Source: Tissierella_B sp964485455
GTDB lineage: Bacteria; Bacillota; Clostridia; Tissierellales; Tissierellaceae
DNA length: 11,858 nucleotides
Assembly: GCA_964485455.1 (NCBI GenBank)
Contig: CAZAJU010000066.1
Coordinates: 1-11,858, forward strand
Reading direction: 5' to 3'
The notes beneath the pieces are model-generated. The model was not told where the DNA came from. It searched no databases and worked only from the letters and a program-made list of their open reading frames with translations. Shown here piece by piece: positions 1-7,654 of this stretch. Every line of letters begins with the position of its first letter. The first letter of the stretch is position 1. Made by a program: the position numbers and the translations under genes.

Positions 1-1289
1 ATTATTATCCCCAGGAATTTGAAATTGTTAATTACAATGAAATGCTTGGTTATGAAGCTTATGTAGGAATGCCTTCAAGATACCCACACTGGAGCTTTGG
101 AAAGCAATATGAAAAGCTAAAAACTCTATACAATTATAACTTGACTGGACTTCCCTACGAAATGGTAATAAACTCCAATCCATGCTTGGCCTATTTAATG
201 AAGGATAACACCCTATTGTTACAAATACTTACTATTGCCCACGTTTACGGGCACAATGATTTCTTTAAAAATAACAGAATGTTCAAAGAAGGTACAAATG
301 CCGACTATACTTTTGAAATGTTTAAAAATCACAGTAATATAGTCAAAAATTATATAAATGATCCCAGTATCGGCTATGAAGAAGTTGAAACCATAATAAA
401 TGCAGCTCATTCCATAAGATACCAAGTATCAAGAACTGTAGACTTCAAAAGAATAGATGAAGAAAAACAAAAGCAAATGCTAATGGATAACTATAAAGAG
501 CTAACATCAGTACATGATATATTAAAACCAAATACAAAAATTGACCCTCCAGACATAAACAAAATACCCCTAAATCCAGAGGATGATTTAATATATTTTA
601 TTATACAGCAAGGTGAGCTGGAGGATTGGCAAAAGAATATACTTGAGATAGTAAGAAAAGAATCCGAATACTTCCTGCCTCAAATTGAAACAAAAATAAT
701 GAATGAAGGTTGGGCAAGCTACTGGCATTACCATCTGCTCAACAAATTGGACTTACCTCCATCACTTCATTTGGAATTCTTAAAACGTCACAACGATATA
801 ATAAGACCACTCCATGGGGGCTTAAATCCCTACTACCTTGGATTTGAAATGCTATGTGATTTGGAAAAAAGATTTGGAATAGAAAAAATATTCGAAATTA
901 GGGAATTTGAGAGAGATTCTTCATTTATAAGACGATACCTTACTCTTGAAATGTGTGAGAAGATGAATTTATTTGAATATATAAAACACAACAATAATAA
1001 TTTAATAAGTGAGATTTCAGATGAAGATGGCTGGGAAAAAATAAGAAATACCTTAGCAGATACTATAGGGATGGGATCAATTCCATACATTCGAATTATA
1101 GATATGTCAAAAAAAGATAAGACTTTAACTTTAGAACATGTTTATGATAATAGGGAATTAAACATTGATTATGCTCATGAAACCTTAAAATCAATTTATA
1201 ATCTATGGAAACAAAAGGTTGTTTTAATTACAAAGCAAAATGAAAAGGACACCTTTATAACTTGCGACAATGGAAATATAATAAAATAA
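1..1289 (+). CDS. spoVR: SpoVR family protein, 5' end outside window
   Basis: This is a SpoVR-family protein. In Bacillus the family is linked to spore cortex formation, but its biochemical activity is not established. The reading frame is open from base 3 (YYPQEFEIVNYNEM...), and those residues match the family's conserved block before the RYPHW motif. The ATG at 42 is therefore internal and the true start lies upstream of the window. About 428 residues are visible, against roughly 470 in B. subtilis SpoVR, so only the N-terminus is missing. Family signatures seen are RYPHWSFG, HVYGHNDFF, NEGWASYWHYHLL, and the histidine-rich HGGLNPYYLGFEM stretch that follows. There are no membrane segments, so it should be cytosolic. 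It converges on the phosphatase gene. SpoVR genes often sit beside yhbH and prkA; neither is visible here and they could lie upstream. The family call is very secure; the role in this host is inferred. Confidence 0.95.
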   Translation, partial: YYPQEFEIVNYNEMLGYEAYVGMPSRYPHWSFGKQYEKLKTLYNYNLTGLPYEMVINSNPCLAYLMKDNTLLLQILTIAHVYGHNDFFKNNRMFKEGTNADYTFEMFKNHSNIVKNYINDPSIGYEEVETIINAAHSIRYQVSRTVDFKRIDEEKQKQMLMDNYKELTSVHDILKPNTKIDPPDINKIPLNPEDDLIYFIIQQGELEDWQKNILEIVRKESEYFLPQIETKIMNEGWASYWHYHLLNKLDLPPSLHLEFLKRHNDIIRPLHGGLNPYYLGFEMLCDLEKRFGIEKIFEIREFERDSSFIRRYLTLEMCEKMNLFEYIKHNNNNLISEISDEDGWEKIRNTLADTIGMGSIPYIRIIDMSKKDKTLTLEHVYDNRELNIDYAHETLKSIYNLWKQKVVLITKQNEKDTFITCDNGNIIK

Positions 1290-1296
1290 AATCAAA

Positions 1297-1333
1297 CTGC
1301 AACCATAAACAAATGAGATATTTATGGTTGCAG
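1297..1333 (-). terminator. Rho-independent terminator between convergent genes
   Basis: A perfect 13-bp inverted repeat, CTGCAACCATAAA and TTTATGGTTGCAG, encloses an 11-nt loop. Read on the minus strand the stem is followed by TTTGATTTTATTTTA, a U-rich tail, about 27 nt after the phosphatase stop codon. On the plus strand the stem is followed by CCATTGTCAC with no U-tract. It should therefore terminate the minus-strand operon, and it would act at best weakly on spoVR transcripts. Confidence 0.85.
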
Positions 1334-1360
1334 CCATTGTCACATAGTAAGTTAATTATA

Positions 1361-2956
1361 TTAATTTATTTTCAAAGCAAGCATTGTTATATCATCAAAC
1401 TGAGGGGCATCCTCTGCAAATAAATCAATTTCTTTTTTCACAATATTTACAAGGTCTTCAAGATTTGCATTTTGATTCTTATTTAGAACACTCTTAAGTC
1501 TATCATCTGAAAATAATTCATTTTTGTTATTTGTAGCCTCAGTTACCCCATCAGTGTACATAAATAAAGTATCTCCTTTATTTAAATCAATTTCTTCTTG
1601 CCTATATGGGATATCCTCCATTCCGGCAAGTACAAAACCTGGCTTTGTTACAAGCCATTCAAATTCTCCATCTAACCTCTTAAGTAGTGGTCGATTGTGC
1701 CCTGCATTAACAAAGGTAAATTTCTTTGAAACAATATCTAATATACCCATAAAGGCCGTTACAAACATACCTGCTTCATTTCCCTCACAAAGTTGGTTAT
1801 TCACTGTCTCAAATATTTCCTTTGGTACATTCCCGTATTGGGCATTATTCTTTATAAGTGTTTTTGCAATAACCATAAATAGTGCTGCTGGCACTCCCTT
1901 TCCTGAAACATCTGCTATTACAACTCCTAGATATCTTTCATTAATGATGAAAAAGTCATAAAAATCTCCACCAACCTCTTTTGCAGGAATCATAGAAGCA
2001 TGTATATCAAATTCTGACCTATAAGAAAAATCAGGTAAGTCTGTAGGGAGCATAGATGCTTGAATCTTTGTAGCAACATCCAGTTCGGCACTTATACGCT
2101 CTTTTTCTGCAGTAATTCTTGAAATGTTATCTACATAATTGCCAATATCAATAGCCATTTTTTCAAAGGCTACGGATAAAAGCTCCATCTCATCCCCGGT
2201 TTTTATAGTGCTTGTAACTTCTTTAAGCTTTTCTCCTGATGCAAATTCTAATGCATTAGTCGTTAGCTTGCTTATTGGATTAATTATAATTCTTTTATTT
2301 GCATAAATCATAAAAGCTGTTGTTATAATAGTTACTCCAGCAACTACTGCCATTATTAGAAAAACAAATCTATTAAGCAATGATTTAACCTCAGATAAGG
2401 AATAATCGGCTTCAACATAGGCTACCACATCGCCTTGACTATTAAAAATTGGTGCCCATGCTGAAACTGTATATCCAAACTTATCATTTCCACCTAAAAT
2501 AATTTCATCTGATGGTTTTTTTGCTTTCCAATCTTCAACAAAATACTCGTATTCTAAGTCCGTATATTCATAGACATCACCCATCTTTGCAATGTTCTCT
2601 AAATTATCAGTATCTAGCTTTGCCTCCATAATATAGGTAAAACTGCTTTCATTTGGCTCAAATATGTACAAATATAATAAATTCTCTTCTCTTTTCATAT
2701 TATTCAAGGTATTATTTAACTCTTTATAGTACCCATCTTGATTTCCACTATCCAAGTAAGTAGATATCTTGTCACCATCCACAAGTGTAGCTGCAAATCT
2801 AACAGCATTTTGAGTTGATGTAGAGAAAAATTCGCTATAACTATTCCAAGTAATCACATAGCTTAAAGCACTAATAATTACTCCAAGCATTAAAGATGAG
2901 AATACAAGGACAAATATTAGTTTCGTACTAATAGATTTGAAAAGTTTTATTTTCAT
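1361..2956 (-). CDS. Membrane sensor PP2C phosphatase (SpoIIE/RsbU type, HAMP)
   Basis: A 531-residue receptor phosphatase of the PPM/SpoIIE class. Members usually dephosphorylate serine or threonine on STAS-domain anti-anti-sigma factors. Order of parts: TM1 about 13-35; extracellular sensor-like domain about 36-196; TM2 about 197-219; HAMP about 220-275; an RsbU-type helical linker (ELDVATKIQASMLP, 291-304); PP2C catalytic domain about 315-531. Expected metal-binding acidic residues are present: D331 in GGDFYD, D349 in ADVSGKG, D469 in YTDGVTE and D521 in FDDITM. It therefore looks active. The start has a good site (GGGGAG, 8 nt before the ATG). It is the third gene of its operon, 15 nt after the acetyltransferase gene, and ends just before a terminator. 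No STAS or anti-sigma partner is encoded in the window, so the substrate is unknown. Its sensor domain resembles the middle domain of the upstream transporter fusion. Confidence 0.93.
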   Translation of the reverse strand: MKIKLFKSISTKLIFVLVFSSLMLGVIISALSYVITWNSYSEFFSTSTQNAVRFAATLVDGDKISTYLDSGNQDGYYKELNNTLNNMKREENLLYLYIFEPNESSFTYIMEAKLDTDNLENIAKMGDVYEYTDLEYEYFVEDWKAKKPSDEIILGGNDKFGYTVSAWAPIFNSQGDVVAYVEADYSLSEVKSLLNRFVFLIMAVVAGVTIITTAFMIYANKRIIINPISKLTTNALEFASGEKLKEVTSTIKTGDEMELLSVAFEKMAIDIGNYVDNISRITAEKERISAELDVATKIQASMLPTDLPDFSYRSEFDIHASMIPAKEVGGDFYDFFIINERYLGVVIADVSGKGVPAALFMVIAKTLIKNNAQYGNVPKEIFETVNNQLCEGNEAGMFVTAFMGILDIVSKKFTFVNAGHNRPLLKRLDGEFEWLVTKPGFVLAGMEDIPYRQEEIDLNKGDTLFMYTDGVTEATNNKNELFSDDRLKSVLNKNQNANLEDLVNIVKKEIDLFAEDAPQFDDITMLALKIN

Positions 2957-2971
2957 ACATTCACTCCCCGT

Positions 2972-3529
2972 CTAAAGAAATTCCAGTACTAATACTTCAG
3001 CACCACAAACACATTCGTTACCACATACAGGGCATAGCATATTGTAATTACTTAACTCTGTATAGAACATTGGGATTTTTTTAGAATAAATTTGTTTTGT
3101 AAGCTTTTGTAAAAATCTATTTGCAGGTATATCTCCATCAGGTATCATCCAATATTCAGTTAGCAACAACTCAATTCCTTTGTCTTTAAGTGAATCTATA
3201 AGCAGCTTCCCTAAAGTATAGGAAAGCTGTCTTCCTCTATACCTTTCATCTATTGCAATAGTGTCTAAGGTGAAAATGGGCCTGTCCCCTACGTAACTCA
3301 TGATTTCATTTTCTAAATCCTTTTTGGGATATGTAAAGCTAATATTAGGTTTAGCTGAAACGATACCAATACATTCATTATCATCTTCCATTATAAAGCC
3401 TATATATTCAGGGTTAACCATATCTTGAGATAGAGTTTTTACAATATACTCTCCGCTATTTAAATATCTTTGGTACCAATCTAGAACAAGGTCGTAATCA
3501 GTTGGAAGCATCTTCCTAAAACTAATCAT
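2972..3529 (-). CDS. GNAT N-acetyltransferase with C-terminal Cys cluster
   Basis: A probable acetyl-CoA-dependent N-acetyltransferase of about 185 residues; the substrate is unknown. The family is indicated by the central LDTIAIDERYRGRQLSYTLG block: a beta strand, then the R-x-x-G-x-Q/G acetyl-CoA pyrophosphate-binding loop and a following helix. The C-terminus carries CPVCGNECVCG, four cysteines spaced C-x2-C-x3-C-x-C (C166, C169, C173 and C175 with this start), which could bind zinc or another metal. The ATG at 3529 is chosen because AAAGGTGAT (3545-3537) is well spaced from it. The in-frame GTG at 3541 and ATG at 3538 lie on or against that site. With this start the gene overlaps the end of the transporter gene by 8 nt, suggesting translational coupling. 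Family membership is clear; the role of this gene between a sensor-transporter and a phosphatase is not known. Confidence 0.85.
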   Translation of the reverse strand: MISFRKMLPTDYDLVLDWYQRYLNSGEYIVKTLSQDMVNPEYIGFIMEDDNECIGIVSAKPNISFTYPKKDLENEIMSYVGDRPIFTLDTIAIDERYRGRQLSYTLGKLLIDSLKDKGIELLLTEYWMIPDGDIPANRFLQKLTKQIYSKKIPMFYTELSNYNMLCPVCGNECVCGAEVLVLEFL

Positions 3530-6455
3530 TGATTTCATCACCTTTCATATTTATAACTACAAATAGTAATAACAAGGCAGCAATAGTTGCTCCAACTCCC
3601 ATTAAACCCATTTGTGTACCAAATAATAGTGCAAATCCAAATACTATAGGTCCTATGGTTTGACCGCCATTATCAAACAATGAATAGATACTCATTGATT
3701 TACTTTCTCCATATGATTCAGTAGAAGATAAAGAAGAAAAATATGTTGATTGTGCTGCATATCCAAAAGATGTTGAAATGGCTAATAGAACTACCCCCAT
3801 AACCGCGCTTATCAAATTAGGCTTTATTACTGGCATTATGATGGAAACGCAGGCTAAAGCACTTGACATAACCACTGTTTTCTTACTACCAAACTTATTA
3901 ATTAGGCTATTACTTATAATTGGTCCTGAGTAAATCACTAATAAACCACACCATAGGTATATACGACCTATATCAACTTCGTTGATTCCACTTTCCTCTG
4001 CAAATAAGGGGAAAAAGTAATCTCTATATGATATTGAGACCAAAAAAGGAAATAAAATAAATACAAGAAAAGTAAAAACTTCTTTATTCATAAAAAATTT
4101 AATAAAATTCATACCCTTTGTTTTGACTCTCTCTGTTACATATTTGTAATCTACTAAATAAAAGGATTTGAACAACATAAGTAGTATGAAAAAGGCACCT
4201 GTAATGTAAATAGACCTATATGTAGAAATACTTAGTATTACAGACCCTAGCCCTACCCCCACTGTTACTCCTGATAATATCCCTGCATTTATATCTGAAA
4301 ATGTCTTTGCAGATGTTTCTTCATCACCAATAGCTCCAATGGTATTAACCGTAATAATAACAATTCCTGAACCTGCTCCGATAAATAATTTCCCAATGAG
4401 CAATCCAAAATAAGTTCCAAATATTGCACAAATTATAAAGCCAAGAAACTGCATTATAAATCCAAAGCTAAGGGTTTTTTTGAAACCAACTTTATTTATG
4501 ATAGCTGCACCAAGTAAGGAGAAAAAGGCTGCCGCAAAAAGCTGCAATGCCATAGGTAAAGCTACTCCTACGCTCTTTGGTATACCCATTATAGGTTCAT
4601 ATATCTTATATAATAAGATAGCTATAAAAGCATCCTGCATACAGTCTACAAAATATGTTACGAATGCAAAAGTTCTTACCGGATAAGTTTCGATTAATCT
4701 CTTTTTATCTACAACCAAAAAGTCATATGCTAGCTTTTGACTCTCTTTATTTTTAGAAAAATAAAACACAACTTCAATCATCAACATCAATAATACAACT
4801 GATGAAGAAAATGTATTAAGGATAATATTCCATATAAGTTTATTCTGAGATGCTTTGTACTGATCTAGGCTTGTCCCTACCTCCAAAACAGCAATTGTGT
4901 TGCCCTCATTATCTTGAATAGGCTTAAGTACAAAAGACCAGGACCCATATGAGCTAACATCATTTTCAACTTCAATTTTTTCATTATTTAAAAATGCTTG
5001 TGTATAAATACTATCAGGATCAACAACATAGAATGGATGATGTGAGGTCATTGTATCCTCATAATCCATTACACCATAAACATAATTATGATCTTTTTCA
5101 TATATAATATAATAATAATAGGCTTCATTTTGATATGATATCTTTGTTATTGAATCAAGTTGAGATTTAATACTATTATAGATAGGACCATCATATTTAG
5201 AAACCTCGTTAATTTCTTCTAGTTTTGTTCTATCAATGGTGGAAGAAAGTATATCTCCAAAAACATTTAGCCTATTTATAATTTCACTATTTTGGTTGCT
5301 AATAGTTGCTGAAAGAATGATATAAGATGCTAAAGATGTGCTTATTATTGATATCAAAATAACCAATAATGTTCTTTCAAACATTTCTTTTTTAGATAAG
5401 GATATGATAAATTTGATAGACTTAATAATAAGATAAAGAAATATAAGAATAATTTCTAAAAAACTAAACCAAGCAATTATAATCTTTGGACTAATATTTA
5501 CTTTATAGTCATAAATCATCTCAGTTTCTTTATTTTGAAGGTCATGTATGTATACTCCAGAGTTATCGGTCGTATAAAGATTCGACTCACCAATGGAAAC
5601 AGTTTGTAGTAAATTATCGCTAACCATCACTTCCCTTGAATCACCATTTGACGAAATAACTTGGATGGATTTGCTATTTAGCTCACTGTAATAAACCAAA
5701 CCATCAATATATTGAAGCTTCCAAGGCAGCTCCCCTTTTTCTGCACTTATTAGGGTTTTTTGACCTTCCCTTGTGAAAGTTACAATTTCACCTTTTTTTG
5801 TAGAAACAACCGGTAATATTGTGCTTTTATCAACAGCTATAGATGAAATCTTTTTATTGAATTTATAGGGGGTTGATGCTAATTCATTTGTGTTAAGATT
5901 TAAAGAATTAATACTAAATCCATTTTGGGTAAGCATAGAAAAAATAAGCATCCCATCTTTCTCTTCTAAGGATTTAATATTACCATATTGCATGGGAGCA
6001 GAATCACTATCATTGTAAATATGTTCATAGATGACTCTTGCTTTTCCATTTCCATAGTCTCCTATCTGGACTATTCTTTCTGAATCTACTAAAGTGCCCT
6101 TTTTACCATATTTAACATCAGTAATATATAGGTTCCCATCCTTATCATCGCACAAATAAGATGCATAGAAAAACTTAGAATCTGATTTTTCACTACCGCC
6201 TTTGATAAAAGCTGAAATTTTATTCTCCTTATCTATAGATAATACGGTTTTTCGACCCCCGTCAATGATATAATACATACCATTCTTACCAGCAAATACT
6301 CCTGATGGTCCGTTTAAAGAATAATTCATAAGTACTTTATTATTATATATCGGGATATTATTTAAAAATTCGAAAAGGCAAAATAAAGTGAGGATAATTA
6401 AAATTGTAGTCCTTATTTTTTTTATTATTGCGTTATTATATTTAGCATTTATCAT
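3522..6455 (-). CDS. Propeller-sensor-MFS transporter fusion protein
   Basis: A 977-residue membrane protein with three parts. Residues 13-35 form a signal anchor. Residues about 45-318 look like a beta-propeller (NHL-like): repeated short units such as GMYYIIDGGRKTVLSID, GNLYITDVKYG, GLVYYSELNSKSIQVIS and SNLYTTDNSGVYIHD. TM segments at about 324-346 and 361-383 lead to a second extracellular domain (384-540) resembling Cache/PDC sensors, then a TM at 541-565. Residues about 590-972 form a full MFS permease, with motif-A-like loops in both halves (NKVGFKKT, 654-661; NKFGSKKT, 853-860). Topology is consistent: propeller and sensor outside, lysine-rich loops inside, MFS entered from the cytosol. 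Typical MFS proteins have about 400 residues, so over half of this one is added. It is first in its operon, with AGGGG 7 nt before the ATG. The transported or sensed substrate cannot be told. Confidence 0.88.
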   Translation of the reverse strand: MINAKYNNAIIKKIRTTILIILTLFCLFEFLNNIPIYNNKVLMNYSLNGPSGVFAGKNGMYYIIDGGRKTVLSIDKENKISAFIKGGSEKSDSKFFYASYLCDDKDGNLYITDVKYGKKGTLVDSERIVQIGDYGNGKARVIYEHIYNDSDSAPMQYGNIKSLEEKDGMLIFSMLTQNGFSINSLNLNTNELASTPYKFNKKISSIAVDKSTILPVVSTKKGEIVTFTREGQKTLISAEKGELPWKLQYIDGLVYYSELNSKSIQVISSNGDSREVMVSDNLLQTVSIGESNLYTTDNSGVYIHDLQNKETEMIYDYKVNISPKIIIAWFSFLEIILIFLYLIIKSIKFIISLSKKEMFERTLLVILISIISTSLASYIILSATISNQNSEIINRLNVFGDILSSTIDRTKLEEINEVSKYDGPIYNSIKSQLDSITKISYQNEAYYYYIIYEKDHNYVYGVMDYEDTMTSHHPFYVVDPDSIYTQAFLNNEKIEVENDVSSYGSWSFVLKPIQDNEGNTIAVLEVGTSLDQYKASQNKLIWNIILNTFSSSVVLLMLMIEVVFYFSKNKESQKLAYDFLVVDKKRLIETYPVRTFAFVTYFVDCMQDAFIAILLYKIYEPIMGIPKSVGVALPMALQLFAAAFFSLLGAAIINKVGFKKTLSFGFIMQFLGFIICAIFGTYFGLLIGKLFIGAGSGIVIITVNTIGAIGDEETSAKTFSDINAGILSGVTVGVGLGSVILSISTYRSIYITGAFFILLMLFKSFYLVDYKYVTERVKTKGMNFIKFFMNKEVFTFLVFILFPFLVSISYRDYFFPLFAEESGINEVDIGRIYLWCGLLVIYSGPIISNSLINKFGSKKTVVMSSALACVSIIMPVIKPNLISAVMGVVLLAISTSFGYAAQSTYFSSLSSTESYGESKSMSIYSLFDNGGQTIGPIVFGFALLFGTQMGLMGVGATIAALLLLFVVINMKGDEIND
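3537..3545 (-). promoter_or_regulatory. Ribosome binding site deciding the GNAT start
   Basis: AAAGGTGAT on the minus strand lies inside the last codons of the transporter gene. It is complementary to the 16S 3' end and sits 7 nt before the ATG at 3529. The alternative GTG (3541) and ATG (3538) overlap it, which argues for the later start. Confidence 0.65.
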
Positions 6456-6496
6456 ACTTTAACCCCTATTTATGAATTTGCAAATCCTTTTTCTAT

Positions 6497-6524
6497 ATTA
6501 TACCATTTGGACTAAAAATGTCTA
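6497..6524 (-). promoter_or_regulatory. SigA-type promoter of the sensor-transporter operon
   Basis: On the minus strand a -35 box TAGACA (6524-6519, 5 of 6 to TTGACA) is followed by a 16-nt spacer and a perfect TATAAT (6502-6497). A TGG before the -10 box gives an extended -10 element. It lies about 40 nt before the start codon of the transporter fusion and downstream of the preceding operon's terminator. It is the clearest promoter in the window and implies housekeeping transcription of the three-gene operon. Confidence 0.8.
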
Positions 6525-6567
6525 CAGAAACATAGTGTTTCAAATGATTTAGGGATATTTAGAAATG

Positions 6568-6596
6568 AAAAGAGAGATAAAATATATCTCCCTTTT
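6568..6596 (-). terminator. Rho-independent terminator of the meta-cleavage operon
   Basis: On the minus strand AAAAGGGAGATA pairs with TATCTCTCTTTT across a 5-nt loop: 12 pairs with one G-U. The A-rich left arm and U-rich right arm give terminator character. It begins about 48 nt after the aldolase stop and lies upstream of the next promoter. On the plus strand the same element has an A-C mismatch but a longer T-run, so it could act in both directions. Confidence 0.7.
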
Positions 6597-6643
6597 TCCT
6601 TTAGTTTAGCTTACTATATCTATACTGTTCTAACATGAGGTAT

Positions 6644-7654
6644 TTATTTCTTTTTGCTCATTTCATGGGCCACTTCAATTATCCAGTCTTCTTGACCGCC
6701 AACTGCTTTTCTTCTACCTAGTTCTAATAGAACGTCTCTAACATCAACGTTAAATCTCTTAGCTGCTCTCTTAGCATGTAGCAAGAAGCTTGAATAAACT
6801 CCTGAATATCCAACTATCATGGCATCAAGATTTGTCTGAGGATGTAGCCCCTTTCTTTCTAATATTGGAATCAAGCCTTCCGTACTTGCATCCATAGTCC
6901 TATATAAATCTGCATTATGCTCTATATTCATTCTATTTAATACAGCTACAAGTGTTTCTAAAGAAGTATTCCCAGCTCCTGCACCTAGACCAGATAGTGA
7001 ACCATCTATATATGTTGCACCTGCTTCTATAGCTGCCATACTGTTTGCAATAGCTACTCCAAGATTATTATGGCTATGGTGTCCTATAGGTACTCTAAGA
7101 TTCTTTCTTAAAGCTGTAATTCTTTCTGTAACATCTTTAGGAAGCATTGCGCCAGCTGAGTCCGTTGCATATACTACATCTGCTCCATAAGATTCCATTT
7201 TTAAAGCTTCTTCAACTAATCTATCTACATCTGTTAAATGAGCCATCATTAAGAATCCTACTGTGAATAATCCCATTTCCTTAGCTGCTCTTATATGCTG
7301 CTCTGATATATCTGCCTCAGTACAGTGTGTAGCGATTCTAACTGCAGTAGCTCCACACTCTTTAGCTTTTTCTAAGTCTTCAACTGTTCCAATACCAGGT
7401 ATAAGTAGTACAGCCAACTTGGCATTTTTAATAACTGAAGCTGCCGCCCTTATTAAATCATATTCATTATGGCTTCCGAATCCATAGTTTATAGTTGAGC
7501 CTGTCAGTCCATCTCCATGACCTACTTCGATCATATCGATTCCAGCTCTATCCAGTGCTCCTGCTACTCTTATAATATCTTCTGGAGATAGTTGATGAGA
7601 AACTGTATGGCTACCATCTCTTAAAGTTGTATCCGTTAGAAATATTTTAGGCAC
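6644..7654 (-). CDS. 4-hydroxy-2-oxovalerate aldolase
   Basis: Class II pyruvate aldolase of the DmpG/BphI/MhpE family. It splits 4-hydroxy-2-oxovalerate into pyruvate and acetaldehyde, and normally forms a complex that channels acetaldehyde to the acylating dehydrogenase encoded just upstream. At 336 residues it is close to the family's usual length of about 340. Visible active-site features: TLRDGSH (R12, metal ligand D13, catalytic H16), the metal-binding H-x-H in GHHSHNNLG (H193, H195), and Y287 in the C-terminal communication domain (GYSGVYSSF). The start is GTG at 7654, supported by AGGAGG 8 nt upstream; the first 8 nt overlap the end of the dehydrogenase gene. It is last in the operon and is followed by a terminator. 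The order dehydrogenase-aldolase, with overlap, is typical of meta-cleavage operons. Equivalent symbols in different systems are dmpG, xylK, bphI and mhpE. Confidence 0.95.
   Translation of the reverse strand: MPKIFLTDTTLRDGSHTVSHQLSPEDIIRVAGALDRAGIDMIEVGHGDGLTGSTINYGFGSHNEYDLIRAAASVIKNAKLAVLLIPGIGTVEDLEKAKECGATAVRIATHCTEADISEQHIRAAKEMGLFTVGFLMMAHLTDVDRLVEEALKMESYGADVVYATDSAGAMLPKDVTERITALRKNLRVPIGHHSHNNLGVAIANSMAAIEAGATYIDGSLSGLGAGAGNTSLETLVAVLNRMNIEHNADLYRTMDASTEGLIPILERKGLHPQTNLDAMIVGYSGVYSSFLLHAKRAAKRFNVDVRDVLLELGRRKAVGGQEDWIIEVAHEMSKKK

Noticed and set aside
1524..1961. Plus-strand 145-codon open frame inside the phosphatase gene
   Set aside because: It is antisense to the conserved PP2C domain, has no recognisable domain, and its presence follows from the codon bias of the real gene.
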